DNA from: Stictocephala bisonia
Lineage: Eukaryota; Arthropoda; Insecta; Hemiptera; Membracidae
Length of the DNA stretch: 64,000 nt
Direction: 5' to 3'
Assembly: GCA_035578905.1 (NCBI GenBank)
Contig: JAQJVL010000418.1
Span: forward strand, 1 to 64,000
Shown in pieces: positions 40,401 through 55,400 of this stretch (position 1 is its first letter; every line of letters begins with the position of its first letter). The translations under genes and the position numbers were made by a program. The notes beneath the pieces are model-generated. The model was not told the DNA's origin. It saw nothing but the letters and a program-made list of their open reading frames with translations, and ran no database searches.

Positions 40401-43400
40401 AAAAGTTCTGAAAATAATTTAAACATTTTCTTTAATATTGCTATAGTGAGAAATACATTCAAACAAAGTCTCTTCAGAAGGCCTCTCCAATATAGACCAC
40501 TAAAATGTTGACACAGGTGTTGCGAGACACCCTATTTTTAACTTAATTTTTTTCTGAATCTAAAATGATATCATGGTTTCTGCCTTTCACATGAAGGTAC
40601 TTTTTATATTATACATACAGTATATATACAAAAAACAAATTACGTACCATAACCCTTTTCGAACAGCTGCACCATCTGAGTACCATTATGTTTTTCTGGA
40701 GGGTGTAGTGCATTCAGATGCCTTGTATGAGTTCGCAGTTGCTCAACTGCTCCTGCTCGAAATGTATCACATGCTGCAATAAGCACTCGTAGATTGTTCT
40801 CTATTAGCCAAAAACAAATCTACAACAAACAAGTTGGAAATTAAGTAGTGAGGCAGGCCTCAGTAAACAGTGTATGTAATGGAGTTACAGTAGAGCCTCA
40901 CTTATCCAACGTAAACGGACCGTAATTGCATTCAATAAAACTACAGTAATGCACAGCGAATAAACAAACACAACTTAAATTAGAATACTGTTCAGTCACA
41001 AGTAACAACTTTGTTTTTAAACCAGAATTAGTAAATACAATAAAGTGATAAATAAGCCTTGTACAGTAAAGTAACACATATGTGACCAGTCAAGAAACTA
41101 CTGAATAAGTGCACGAGTTACGCAATTGCTATTCAGCCTTTCTTCAAGCATTGTCTGCACTAGAAATTCTGTACCCTCAACAGGTTATAAAAGTTATGTA
41201 GTCTGCTCACTTAATACAGTTGTTCCTCAACATAAACTTGAAGGATACAGTAAGCAACAAAACAGCATGCTGTTTGGGTAAAACCCTCACTATATACATA
41301 CAGTTTTCGTCATAGCCAAACAATACACTCCATCATATAATATTCAGCAAATTTTTATACAGGTACAGAGGTATTGACCCCCCCTCCATACACGTAAGTG
41401 GCACAAACAATCTGAAGAGACTTGCACGCTTCATGCACCAACCTCATCGCTCGTTACAGTTCTGTCATGTAGGCTATTATTTTCAGGACAACTATGTCAG
41501 TTAAACCGAAATGTCAGATACGAGGCTCTATGTATCTTTCATAGAATCCAGATATCTAGAGCTTTTCAAGGAGATAAAATAAATGGAGTTAACAGAAATT
41601 TAGTTTCAAGGGAGGTAAAACAAATTTAATTTTTAAGTTAAGAAGTAGAAATAGCTGTACATTTCAGTTTATACAATAAGTTTAATAGTGGTGCTTTGAT
41701 GTGTTAATAATTTAAGCAGATATTTGTTACTGAGAATGAAATATTCAGAATCCTTCACCATTAGTTTTTTATGGAAATTTATGATGTTGATAAATCTCTG
41801 AATTCAAATCCCAGGACAAACTCGGGTATAAAAAGTTTGTTGTATCTTCAATGTATGTGTTTGTTTACAGAGTATTAGTTCCTTGAGCTATAAAAAACTT
41901 CCTGGCGTACAGTAGAGCCTCCATTATTCGAGCTAATGTGGACTGGAGTACTTCAGTTCATAAAAACTCAGTAAAAATTCAATAGAATATGGAGTATACT
42001 CTTTTTGAAGTACCAGTGTAATTTTACTTGAATGAGATAAGGCAACATCTGTTTTTCAGATTAGATAATAAAGTTCCATGTACCTATGAGACTATACTAA
42101 ATAAACTGAAATGATCCTTTAAATGAACAGACGGGGGGCGGGGGGGGGGGGGGAATAAAAAGCTTGGTCTTGATGAACTAAAACTGAAAACAATGTATAT
42201 CTAAAATATATACTGTGAGTCAAGTCAGGTAACTGAGATGAATTTTCTCTAGAATATTTCCAAATGCTCTATTGTAACAATTTTCCTATGTCTATGAAAT
42301 AAATTAGTTTTCAGTGTCATTCCTGTCTTTGGGGCGTCAGCACACGTCTCATGTGGCAGAGAAAAGGGGCTTGCAGGCTATCCTATTGGCTGGGGAGAAA
42401 CCCGTGGAACTGGTACCTGGCCAGCAGTTTTCAGCAGAGTTCTTGGGACTCGATTTGCTCTGTAGAGGGCATCTACTAGTAGTCTGGGCAGCTGCCACTT
42501 GCCTTGTCCCCGCAGATGCATGCCGTGCCTCGTGAAGTACCTACTGTACCAGGTCTTTTGACTGGTACATTTTTTGGTTTCTCCACTTTCGGTTTGCCAG
42601 GCTGCCTGAGTTCACTCCTGCGCTGTTGACTTGTTACTTTCGTGGCCATTGGCTCAGGCCTTGGTCTTCTATGATTCCGGCTTTCGGTTCGACTGGGTTT
42701 TGTGGTTAGTTTCGTCTCCTTCCTGTTAACTTCTTCATGAAAGGCTAAAGAGACAATTTAACATAAATTGCTCAATTTTGTTTCATTTCAATATCTAAAA
42801 ACTCTTTTGGTGAAAACTTGCACAATATAAAGCTTGTGCTGCATCATAATGTCCTGTTCTGTTTGTTATTTGATTTATATTTTCTAGGGTGATTTACTTT
42901 TTCTAGCAGGGTCTTTGTACGAGACCATGTATCTAAGTTGTATTTTGTAACCCTTTTAATTACGTTAAACTGGTTTTATGTTTTATTAGAGCCCTAAAGA
43001 TTGTTTTCTTAATTATTTTGCGAGTTGTTTTTTTCAGCCTATGTATGACCCTAGTCTAGATAACCTTTAAATCTTGATCGGTTTCTATGTATGTAACTTT
43101 TGAAATATTTATTACACCTTTTACTTTCACTTATGTATTTGGCAGATACATGCACTTTTATGTTTATTAGACATTTATGCTTTATTTATTAGATTGTTAT
43201 TTTGTGTTCTTATTTTTTGTGGCTGTGATTATTTCTTATGTACTGTGGTGCAGTGTTCAGTCCAGGGTCCTCGATTAGGACTTATTACCTCAGCCTGCCG
43301 CCCGGCCGTTTTTCTGCCATCTCGACTGTGCTGGCCTGGTCAGGGACCATGTAATTGAGCCAAGTTGCATCTCCACTGCCCTCCTTACAACTTAGGGAGC

Positions 43401-46400
43401 TTCTCTTCTGTCCTCAGGTCAGTGCTTTCCATCTTGTCCCCGGCGGCTGAGCTGAGGGTGGAACTTTCTAACCTTTGAGCGAGAAACATTTGGCTTGCTG
43501 AACAGTTTCATAATAGGCCTAGGCCTACAAACTGCCTATGAACTTAAACTTTTCTATATCACAGCCATATTTTTTTACATATTATATTTATTTTAGATCT
43601 TACTGTTGTTACGTGTTTGTTTAGAGTTTTCTATTGTTGTTATTATTTTAAGAATATTTATCTATTTGTTATTTTTTTTATGCTTAGGCCTAGTTATTAT
43701 TGTAGTATTTTGTAGTGAATATCGGATAAAACGGTACTGTGCTATATTTTCTTTTTAATTGCGGGGATTATTTAATAACGTTTTAACTTTTCTTCAATTT
43801 GGAGCTGCCCAGGGATTCCGGCTGACTCCCTGGCCTTGGTGGAATCAAAATCATGGGATTAGCCCACAGGCTAAATTGCCAATTGTTTGATTTTGTTCCT
43901 ATTTCCAAATTTTCATTGTAAATTCTTTATAATTTTGTCTTTTTAGTAAATCTGCAGATAGGCACATCTATTATGTCATTTATGGTTTTTGTAGCTTTCG
44001 CCAATTTTGTGATCAGTTTGTATTTTTCTTTGTTTATTATGTGTTTCATAATGTATTTCTTGTTTTTGAGTGTTATTTTTTATACTGTGGCCTTCTGCCA
44101 ACAATATTGAATTCTTTGGTAATAAATAGTTTTTTGTCGCTCAGCTGCCGAGTTGTGATTTAACCCTCCGACTGCCGCCTGTGATTCTATTGCTTGTCTG
44201 GTTTTGAGCCATCCTCCAGTACGACTTCCAGTTTGGTGGGGGGGATGGGTCTCACTACATGGGATCCTGTTGACATCTAGGACTGTCATGTCTGGCAGCC
44301 AGCTCTTCACGAGGATGGTTCCTTCATGGATATTGTGAGAGGGTGGAAGGTCATGGTGATGCGGCAAAGTGGCGCGGATCAGCTTGGTATTGGCTGGCCA
44401 GGACTTGAGGCTCTCTTCCAGTTGGCATTATAGGCCGAGTTGCTTCCCTGAGGCCAAAGAGTCTTGATACTGTGGCTCTTAGGTCGAAGTACTTTGCCTA
44501 AATTTACAGTACTCATTTGTAGTGGTCCTGCCAGGACCCACTGTCAGCCTCATTTTAGGAAACTGGCCAATTTTACTGTGCCATTAGTGTTTGTTCTTGA
44601 CTGCATCCTCTATGTTAAAAGCCATATCAATAACTTTCAACTTAATTCAATATACATGACCAGTTAACCATCTTACCCATTATTGTTAAAATTGAAAAGT
44701 AAGATGTTCAGTAATATGGACGGTGGGTCCAAAAGGATTAATCTGTAAAAAAAATGTTGTTTAGTTCACGTAAGGTGCAATATTATCCTATGATACTTCA
44801 GAAGCAGAACAAAACAGACAGTTCAATCCTGTTTTATGTTGCCTACAGTTCTTTAAAATTAAAAGAGTAGAGGTTGAGACAATAAAAATTTTATTTTTCA
44901 ATATTTCCTCCTGAAAATTATATTGACTGCTAAATAAGAGTATAAAATTGGAATTTTTCTCAATTTCTAAGCCATTTACACTAGGTTAGTCAGTGAATGC
45001 TCACAGCTGCACTTGTATATCAAATAACATTAAATAGTATAATCCTTAGAATAATATAACTACTAACTCACCAATTTATAAGCAATAATAAAAGGAAAGG
45101 AGAGCAGCATACCTGGTAATATTACACTGGTGTAAAACCGAACTATTTCACTAATCAGTTCTTTCTTTGTGATGTGATTATGTCTCTATCTACAGTGTAC
45201 CAGTCTACCAAGTTTAACAGGTATGCTGCTTTCCTTTCATTACTACTGAAATCCTAAGTCTGATTTTAACCTGCCGATTTATAAGTAAATATTGTCTTAG
45301 TAGATAGTTATCAAATCACCTTAGCCAAATTTGTAGATTTCCCAACTCCGTTCACTCCACAAAAAGCCATGACGAAGGGTCGGCCTAGCCTCTTGGCTTC
45401 TAAAGCATCTCGCAAGATATCCACTCTACGTTTTGGTGACAGGATTTGCACCAGAGATTCTGTCAGTGTTGTCTTAACAGTAGATGCAATCGTTTCAAAT
45501 GTTCCGATTACCTGGAAATAAATGTTTTTATTACTAATCATACAAACAAATAGTATGTTTAAAGCTGAAATAACATCCAAAAGCATTACAAACATCTAAA
45601 TGTCAGCAAGGAATTAGATTTTTAGATTAATAAAATGACCTTTGACAAACTTCTTATCATCTTATTAAAACAGGAATGCGTTTGGACCAGCAGCTCCAAG
45701 AACATTGATTTGAATACAAAAAATGTATCTGACAGAATTATCACGAGTTGAAAACATTTTTTTAAATTTAAATAAAAGCTTTGACATATAATCATAATTA
45801 ATAATAATTATTAATGCTAATTAACTGGTATTTTTAATTAATAAATTGTTATCAACAAAACTTAGAACATAATAACAAAATACATTATTTAACTGTTCAT
45901 AAAACATGAGTTTTGCTCATACAATGCAACTTATTAAAATTAAACTTACCAACACATTCAGATTACACAATGTTATTATTTCTGAAAAACCAATAATTAT
46001 TATGCTGTGAAATTTTTTGCAGAGTTATACGTTAACTGAAAAGTAACTTCGCTAACTCTAAACATAGGCACTACAGAAAACTATCATAAATGTAGTAGTA
46101 TGGATTTATTAAATTAACTGAGAAAAACTGCAGGTAAAGTAATGCACTGCTATCAATTTTGCTTTACATATTCAAGTTTACTGATAATTAGTCAGTTTTA
46201 ATATTTTGGAACGTGAATAATCTAATTAAAATTATTCAACATAAGTTCCTTGAATACATGCTTACTAATATTTGTTATCATTGTGATTGAAGATAACAAC
46301 ACTTGATGCTTTCTTGTTATTAACAGCCCTCCTCTATTGGATGATGTGTGACCCAAACGCAGTATACTTCAAATAATTATTAAATGTATTAATTTTTCAA

Positions 46401-49400
46401 TATACTTAATAATACCTGTGGTCAATTTTACATTTATTCATCACAAATTTATTTTCCACAAACAAATATTAATTGTTTAATCCATTGGAAGAAGTGACAC
46501 AGAGTTAACTCTGAATTGAAATATATGTAATGTTATGTATTTGAGTCAATTTGCATTTAATTTTGTGTGTGTGTGTGTGTATTTAATATTTTGTGTGAAT
46601 CAGGTTTGTGAATTTAATATTGTGTGCATCCACTGTGTGACTAAGGTGCATAACACGTATACTGCAGGTCTAGGGTAACACCACACTGTGTGATCAAGCA
46701 AATTATTTATGCACAAGAAACTATTTTATAATCCACACCTTTTTTGATTCAGTGTTAGAACAATTTCAGGTTAAAATTTAATCTGTAGATACAACTCAAA
46801 CTCTTCTTCCAAATTAACAGAGATAAGTTAAACAAATTAAATCTAGAAAATATGTTTTAGACATTCTATGGTTTGTCAAAGTTTACTATTACTAGAATCA
46901 GTTTTCCAATTGCTTAGCTAGACACATTGGACTTGTTGCTTATGATAATCAAATATGATTGACTTTATAAGCAATCATTTACTTACTACATAAGTCCTAT
47001 TTGCAACTAAATCATTAAAATACCATAAATGTAAACTCTCAATTCACTTTAAATGGTATAATGGATGGTATGATGGATTTTATATAAAATCACTCACTGA
47101 ATTGTTTTAATGATAATTAGTTTTTTTAAAGCCAAGTGATCACCTCACAAAACATAATAAGTGATAGTCATATCCATTTTTAAAGCCAAGTGATCACCTC
47201 ACAAAACATAATAAGTGAGTCATATCCATTTTTATAATGCTATAACAAATTATTAGTAAGAGGCTCTCAGAGATGCTAGGTTCAAAAGCTCATCTGATAT
47301 GGGCAACTTATTTATTTTACTGAAAAATGTTTCAATATCAATATTTAAATATTGTTTAGTTCCTAGAGTTGCAATAGTTCTAGACTCATATAGAAACACT
47401 TGCCTTTCCTTCCAGTTTTGTAGCAACAGAGTCACACAGTTTTAGTGCAATATCAGCAGCAACGTTCTTTGATATCAGATGATCCCGCAGTTTCTCCAGA
47501 ACTGGTTGCATACTTTCTTTAGTAAGACTCTTGTTACCCACAAGCCCCCTAAAAAATTAATAATAATACAACTTAAAAAAATAGTAATTTATTGTGGAAT
47601 ACAAAAATTGATTTTTTCTATCACTTTGACAACTATGCCAGAGTAAAAATGGTACCAGTATTCAGAAAGTAATCATTGAACAAAAAAGCAATTTGTCTTT
47701 TATCAGAAATTTCCATCTCATTGTGAGATATATTATTTATTACATTCTTTGTTTTTTCTTCTCCTATGATTTCATCAATAACTTGCCATTTTTTGTGTCA
47801 TCTCTTACTTCATCAAACTTTGTTAAGTAATAGGTTTCTTTTGTAACTTTAATTTCATGTTTGATTCTTGTAGAATATGAGTCATAGTATCTTTGTAATC
47901 TAATATTATATGGCTGAGCTCTTACTTTTTTATATGAAATTTGTTTTTTGTTTTTTTTTTTGCGCACATAGCTTATTTGTGATCCAGAGTTTCAGCCGTT
48001 TAAATCTATTACAACCATCCAGTGTTACTTTAGACTCCTCAATCATTCCTGAAAGTATTTTCAGAAACTGTTCAAAAGCCAAGTCTACACATGTAGTATT
48101 TACTATGACAGACCAGTCAATATTCTCTACTTTAATTTTTAATTCAGTATAATCTATCCTAATTTGTTCTTTTATCCGATTCTCTCTGCATCCTTCAACC
48201 AGTAACATTGAAACAGAAATTAATGAGTGATCAGTTATAGCCCAATTAAAAACACGAGACTCATAATTTAGAATTTTGTCTTTTTTCATTATTCTAAGAT
48301 TTATACATGGGCCACTTGTATCTCTTGTGATTTCATTTACTAAAGATTTTAAGCCAAAACTAGCCATCAGATTAAAATATTTACATGTACTAACACTATT
48401 ATTTAAAATATTAAAATTAATATCTCCTATCAATATAAAATTGTTATTCCTATATTTAAATAAAACGTCCTCAATATCATCAATAAATAAATCCACTGAT
48501 TGGCTAAGCAATCGATAGACAGCCAAAACCATCAACTTGGTCCTAAGGACGGTCAGCGCGACAACAGCAGACAATCAGCCGATCGAACAGCTGAAAAGAC
48601 TTGTCCGTCGCATGAAAGCCCCTGCCTCACAAACACCTTTTGTAATACAGAGTAATATAGTCCAAGTAATAAAACAATACATTTAACACTTTGAGTGCTG
48701 GTCCTAGATACGGAAGCCATTTGAAGAATACTGGCCATTTTTTGTACTTTTTAAAAATTCATAGATTTAAAACAATTAAACATAGAATGGTTTAAATCCA
48801 ATCTACTTGCATGTCTAGAATCTACATTTATTCTTCTTTTTATCAGTATAAAATTAAAAATCACATTTTTTCTCATCTCAAAATATCAGTTTTTTAGTAA
48901 TAGTGTTTTACAACAACAAAAATCAAACCAAGGGCAATTGAGCATACTAAATAATTTTGAACTTAATTTTATTGCTCTATTCATCATAAAAATTAGTAAA
49001 ATAAGCAAAAACAAGTACTATAAATACTTGTTTTTTATTTACATGTTCTATTTAACTTCTTAATAGAGTCCATTCCCTAAACAGTGGTTTTGAAACGTGC
49101 AGACAAAAGCAGTGCAGTTTAGCAGCTATAACTCAATCATTCTGGCTAAAAACAATACAATGTGCGGATTCTAGCGGTGAAACGGCTCACTAACATCACT
49201 AGAGACCATTTAGAGTACCAGACTCTGTATTAATACTCAATAGTCTATTTAACAAAATTAAAAAAACATTGATCCCGTAAAACTACGGGATCTGCATTCT
49301 TCAGAAGTTACGCTATTCCGTAAAAATATTGGATCCGCAGTCAAAGTATTACTAACATGGAAATCTTCTTATATACACATAATTAATAAGCAACAATTAT

Positions 49401-52400
49401 TTTAATACAAGATTACTTGAACATTGAGAAAACACTGGAAGATTTTGTTCCTGGCTTTTGGTTTTGAGTTTCAGTTTCCTCTTCTTCATCATCCTCTTCA
49501 TCTTCAGTAGAACTTTCCACTTCCAGATCTTTAATTCCACCTACCATTCGCCCCACCAGCTGTAACAATAACACTCTAGCTTCAGCTAAACACAAACACC
49601 ATGGCCATAAAAATGTATGAACTAACGTGATATACATTGCTGAGTTTTATAGATTTTACTTAACTATGTTTAATGAATCATAGTATTTGATAAAATTAAT
49701 TTTATTTGATCCTACGTACCAAATGAACATCAAAGATTTATAGTTATTTTACGATAAAACAGATTACATACCTTACATAATCACAAAAACCTGAAACAAT
49801 ATATTGAACTTTGCAAAGATTTGGAACTTGGTGACATAATACACCAGACAAGTTTACTGCCATTTGAATACAAGACAATACATTCACTATAGTGATTTTC
49901 TACTTACCTGAAGAAAGTGCCAGTGGTACATAACATTCATGATAATGTGATTCTTTTGTGTATGTTACTACTACTCTGGTGTTAGTGAACTTGTCTTCTA
50001 AGGTAAATTTGCTGATATCCTGTCTCTCCATTATATTAATTCTTGGCCTAGTGCCCTTTAACCATACATTACAGTCATAAATTACAGTAATCCATGTTCA
50101 AAATAGTATATGCACAATCTTGTGCTTAAATTGTAATAAACTTTGTGACTTGTTTTTATGAATATGTCAAAGTTATTATTCATAAAATTTATAATAATAA
50201 CTTTAATAAACGATTGTGATAAACTTTGTAATTCATAATTTTAATTATGATAGTTAAGTGGAAAGGAGATGACTGTCTAGTGTCTCCTACCAAATAATTT
50301 AATGTAGAATCTTACTGAAACAATAGCAACATCAAAAAACATAAACAATGGAATATAGATTAAATGTGAACAAAAAAACCGAAATGATAAGGCTTGATGC
50401 TGTTCAGTACCTCGCTTTTTTGGAACACTGAAGAAATAAATGGAAGGAAACAAGTATGTAGCAATTCCACATGCTAACTAGTACATGTTATAGAAACATC
50501 TTCTTTACTGTGTGTGACCTGTGCCAGGTGTTCATAATGGATAAAAATAGGTCACTGTCTAGAAAATGGATCTAAATCATAAAAAGAAATACAGTGGGCA
50601 CCGGTTATACCATACTCGAATATACCGCAGTACCGGATGTAACGCAGGATTGTCTTGTCTCCGCTGAAATCTTCCTTCCAAATAACAAAAGAGGGGATGT
50701 GTATTTTTAGATATGACAGCAGAGTCCGCCCTCATCCCCGTAGCCCGCACACGCTTAGTGTTAGTGACCATAGTGCCGTAGAAACACGTGTTGTGATTTG
50801 AATAGGCAATGGCATGTGTGTTGCAGTTTCATAATAAAACATTGTATGTATGTGTTTAGTTTACTGTACTAAGTAAGGAAGCACTGCAAGGAATAGAGAC
50901 CACAATGAGTTGGTTGGAGGGACAAAATAATTCAGATTCAATACAGCTAAAACATTAATATGAATAATGATCTATATTTTAACATGTTTTTTGTCATAGT
51001 TAAAATGCAGTACTGCAATATCCAAATAACATATATTATTAGAACTACTGTACTGAGTTAGTATTGTATACATGTTGTTTCAATTCTACTGTATAATAAA
51101 ATCATTTAATACTGTATTTACGTAAATATTTAATACAAATCACTTTAATTGGTTCAACAATTTAAGTGATAGTCTGTTTCTTTGCTCGTGATGACAGTAA
51201 AGGAGGAGATCGAGCACTGCGTTGTTTTGACTACAGAGGTCATTGACCTTCACCAAAAACCAAACCTATTTATGCAGTGCAGCACGATCGGCTTTCTTTT
51301 ATACCGCCACCTTAATATGTTGCCAAAAAAGTGTGTTATAATCAGCGCTCATTGAAGTGTTATATATACTAACATGAGTGTCAGCTTGTATCACTCCTCC
51401 TTCTTGAGGTTTGTCCTTAGTACGATCTAACTCTGCCAAGTCTTTGGTCCCTCCACCCAAATCCCAAACTCTAGGCTTCTTTCCCTCTTTAGTGGCCTTT
51501 GGTGATTTTCTGTAAAAAAAAAAGGTAAGAAGTAATATAATCTAAATATACTTAACTGAAATAAACATAAAATATTTGTATAAATACAAAAAGAAAACTA
51601 TGAAAGCAAAATAGTAACAAAAGCATTAAGGGAAATTGGTGATGAGTTAAGAATCTTACATTCAATAATGTGGTCAAAAGTTGAAAAGTAAAATAATTTA
51701 ATAATTTTAAAAGTCTGATTAAGAAATAAAATGCATTTATAAATGTGTTATTTTATTTCTTCCACTAACAATTATCTAATATTTTAACTGATAGTCGAGT
51801 AACTTATTGAAATTTATTGCAAAGTTATAAATATTGTAAACACAGACGTTTTTAGATTTTGTTAAAATATTGCCTGTCATATACCAAATGTAATGAAATG
51901 TATTATTTAAATATCTGTTTGAATTTATACACTTTATTAGAATGGCCCCTGTTGATAAGTTTTTGAAACTTAACAGGGCCATATATTGTAAGCATTTGTT
52001 GGAAATAAGTAAAAATAAAATTCACCCATAAATTTAATCAGTTTTTGTATTATTATTATTATTGATGTGCATTATACTTAACATGAACGGTTTTCAACAA
52101 TCTGAATATACTTCAGCTATAAACAACAGGCTCATATACAATAATAAATAACAAAAAACAGCATACCGGTGTTATACATCTACTACATTAACAAAACTGA
52201 TTTTGTTCTATAACCAAATTTTTTAAGTTATACAATTTTTTTATTAGTACCAATTGTATTTATTTATTTACTAACTGTCTACAGTAGGAGCAGCAGGATT
52301 AAATAATAACAAATTTAATGATGTACACCATGCTCCAACCTTATTTTTTGGAGCTAATCATACCTTTTGATATACCCAGAATTTTTAAAATGGAAAACTA

Positions 52401-55400
52401 AAAAGTGACTAAAACTATTACTGAAGGTAACCAATAAATCCTTCAATTGGTTTAATATGATATTTTTAATCATGAAAAAATTAATAATACACTCCAGAAT
52501 TGAAAGGCTATAAAGCAGTGATCACAGCGGCTGTTACCAATATTATTTTAACATTGATAACTTAGCGTGTTGAAATTCACTTGTTTTGACACTTGTAGGT
52601 TTTAATTCATAAGTAATACCTTCTTTTATCACTGGCTGGAACTAAGCAAAGTTAATTCTTGATTTGATCTAATGCGACAAATACTAAAAGTATTTGTAGT
52701 CATTATCTGCTGACTGAGTCTACGGTTTTTATTGCTATGCCATGAGATCTTTCGTCAATAAATATATAAGTAATAATTTTTTTGCTGTTTTCAATTATGT
52801 GTTTCATATGATGTAAATGAAACAAATAATTATTTCAGTTCATATTTCAATGAATGTATTCAAATATAAAAGATATCAGGCTTGCTAATACATGGCTTCC
52901 AAAGGATAAAGTGTTGTACCGTTAGACATTACACTTGTTTTGCTTTCATACGTACATTTGCCAACAACCTCTAGTCATGTGTATTTTATTTGGATTAAAA
53001 TCATATCCACTCTTCCATATTTGTTGATACTTTTCCTGTTTATGAACACATTTCAGGGAATTTACCGGTTTAAAACCCAAATTTACAAAATTTTCCTGGT
53101 TCTAAAAGTTGAACCCTAGAATGGTAGATTATTAAGCACCAAACTATCAGCCAGCCTTCATAAACATTACAATGTTTTTGTTAATTTTTGAAATTAATTG
53201 TAAGGGATTGAGAAAAAAACTTGACATCATAATTTTAATTGTTAATATTACTTAAAACAGTATTACAGTTCTTGTTTTGAGTAATTTTGGTATTTTATAT
53301 TTTTTAATAATGAAAAATGTAAGACAGTCAGACATATAACATTACAACAAAATAATGTTTAAGTCAGAAAGCAGTGATTTTATCCACAGTACCTAAACAA
53401 ATCTAAAACTCAAAGAACATATATCTGTTTATTAGCAAAGACGTCAAGAACAATTTGTTAATCTATATAAAAGAAAGGGAAATAAAACATTACACTATTA
53501 GCAAGCATGTAATGTGCTAATGATGATTGCTATATATTCCACGACTAAACCTTTATATAGGGTAAACTATGCCTAGTAGACGGGAAGTCAATAGGAGGCT
53601 GACCTTGAGGATTATTTAGCTGGAAAAGCCCGTCAAACCAAAAGTGACATATTTATGGCAATTAATTTGGGACGTGTTGTAAAATTTACGAATGCTTGCC
53701 ATTCTAGGGTTTAGATGAATTCCTCGTTTCTATAGTATGCAAAATCTTGTATTTTCTTATACCTTATCTAACAAACATCAAATATGACAACCTAAAGTAC
53801 AAAAAAGTAATAAAAATTTAAGACTAATAATTTTTGTTTTAGTAATGCTTAATATACACATTACTAATAATATTAGTTTAATATAAACAAAGATTCTTAC
53901 GTTTTTGTTTTTCTAGCGTTTGGAGAACCCAGCTTTTGAGCCATCTTCATTCTATTCTGCATAATAATATCTTCGTTAGATATATCTCCGTTAGAAGTTA
54001 CCACCTCATTCATTACTTCCTTTTTGACTGGTTCTACTACTTTAACTGTAAATAAAAGATGATGGACTAGAGATCAGATATACTGAGATATATATATTCA
54101 TGATATGTATATGAGACACATTATTGCTAAATGTTTTGTTTTTAAATGGCCAGACTAATACGTGGTATAGTCAAAATGTTCCCGGAATCGGTTGAAATAT
54201 ATTTATTGGACAAAGATAAAATCTTACAAACCTATATTTCTCCTACAACAATACAATTGTCCCTATGATCATACTGACGGTCAAAACACTTTTGACACTT
54301 ATTTTTTAAAATGTATTTTAATACTTTTATCACATTTTTACTGACAGCTTATCGATTTTTTACCATGTGAACAGTAAGAAATTGGCCGGCATGAGATCAA
54401 GCGAATATAGAGGATTTTCTAACGTGGTAACACAGTGCTTGACTAGGTAGTTACATAATAACAAGAATCGATGTGCAGAGGTATCGTCATGCAGCAAAAT
54501 CCAATTTTTTCAGCTCATTTTTTAGGCCTTTTCCTCCTAATGGCATCTCGTAAGCTCCTAAGAACTTTTGTGTAGATAAATTTACCTTATATGTAATATA
54601 ATCAATTGTTATTCTTCAGTTTTCATGGACAGTTTGCAGACCTCTCAGTGTTGCCATCTGTGGTTGCAGTCGAAGGGCGTCCACTACGAGAGTCATCTTC
54701 AATGTTTATATGACCTTCACGAAAACGTTTGTGCCTTTTATAAAATTGGCTTTTCTTCATTGCCTTAGTTCCGTGTGCTTGAATTGACATTTTAAGTGTC
54801 CCAGAAGATGACTTTTGAAGTAAAAAACCAAATTTTAAAATTTCAAAACGTGACAACTTAACCCTCCTAGTCTTGACTATTTACCCTCAAAATGTTAGGC
54901 GGATTTAGCTTGATTTGCAGACATTTGTTTGAAAAATAATATAAAATATATTTATTATTATAAATACATACTATTATATATCATTTTATTTGTTATATTA
55001 CACTGAATATTTTACAATATGTTTTATGTACATACTTTCATTTTGAAAAATTTTGTGCATCCAAAACTGAAGAAAACATTTTTTTTCGTTGTTTTAGAAA
55101 AGTTTTCACTGTTACCATTGAAATAAAATAACACAAACAAACAAATCCAGGATAGCCATCTTGTTCAAAATTTAGTAAACTTTAAAAATATATACAATAT
55201 ATACAAATGTTTTGCTCAGCAAAAATTGGAAAGGACAAAAAACAAACGTAAACACCGGCGAGTCAACATGAGCTTGATTTCCAGACATTTGTTTGAAAAA
55301 TAATATTAAATTTATTTTTTATTAAAAATACATACTATTATATATCATTTTATTTGTTATATTACACTGAATATTTTACAATATGTTTTATGTACATACC

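Noticed and set aside
42314..42535. 73-codon ORF in the GC-richer patch
   Set aside because: No motif, no supporting splice sites, length expected by chance at this composition.
48553..48738. Minus-strand ORF upstream of the LINE endonuclease fragment as its N-terminal part
   Set aside because: The sequence shows no endonuclease motif and overlaps a TTAA-bounded MITE end at 48687.
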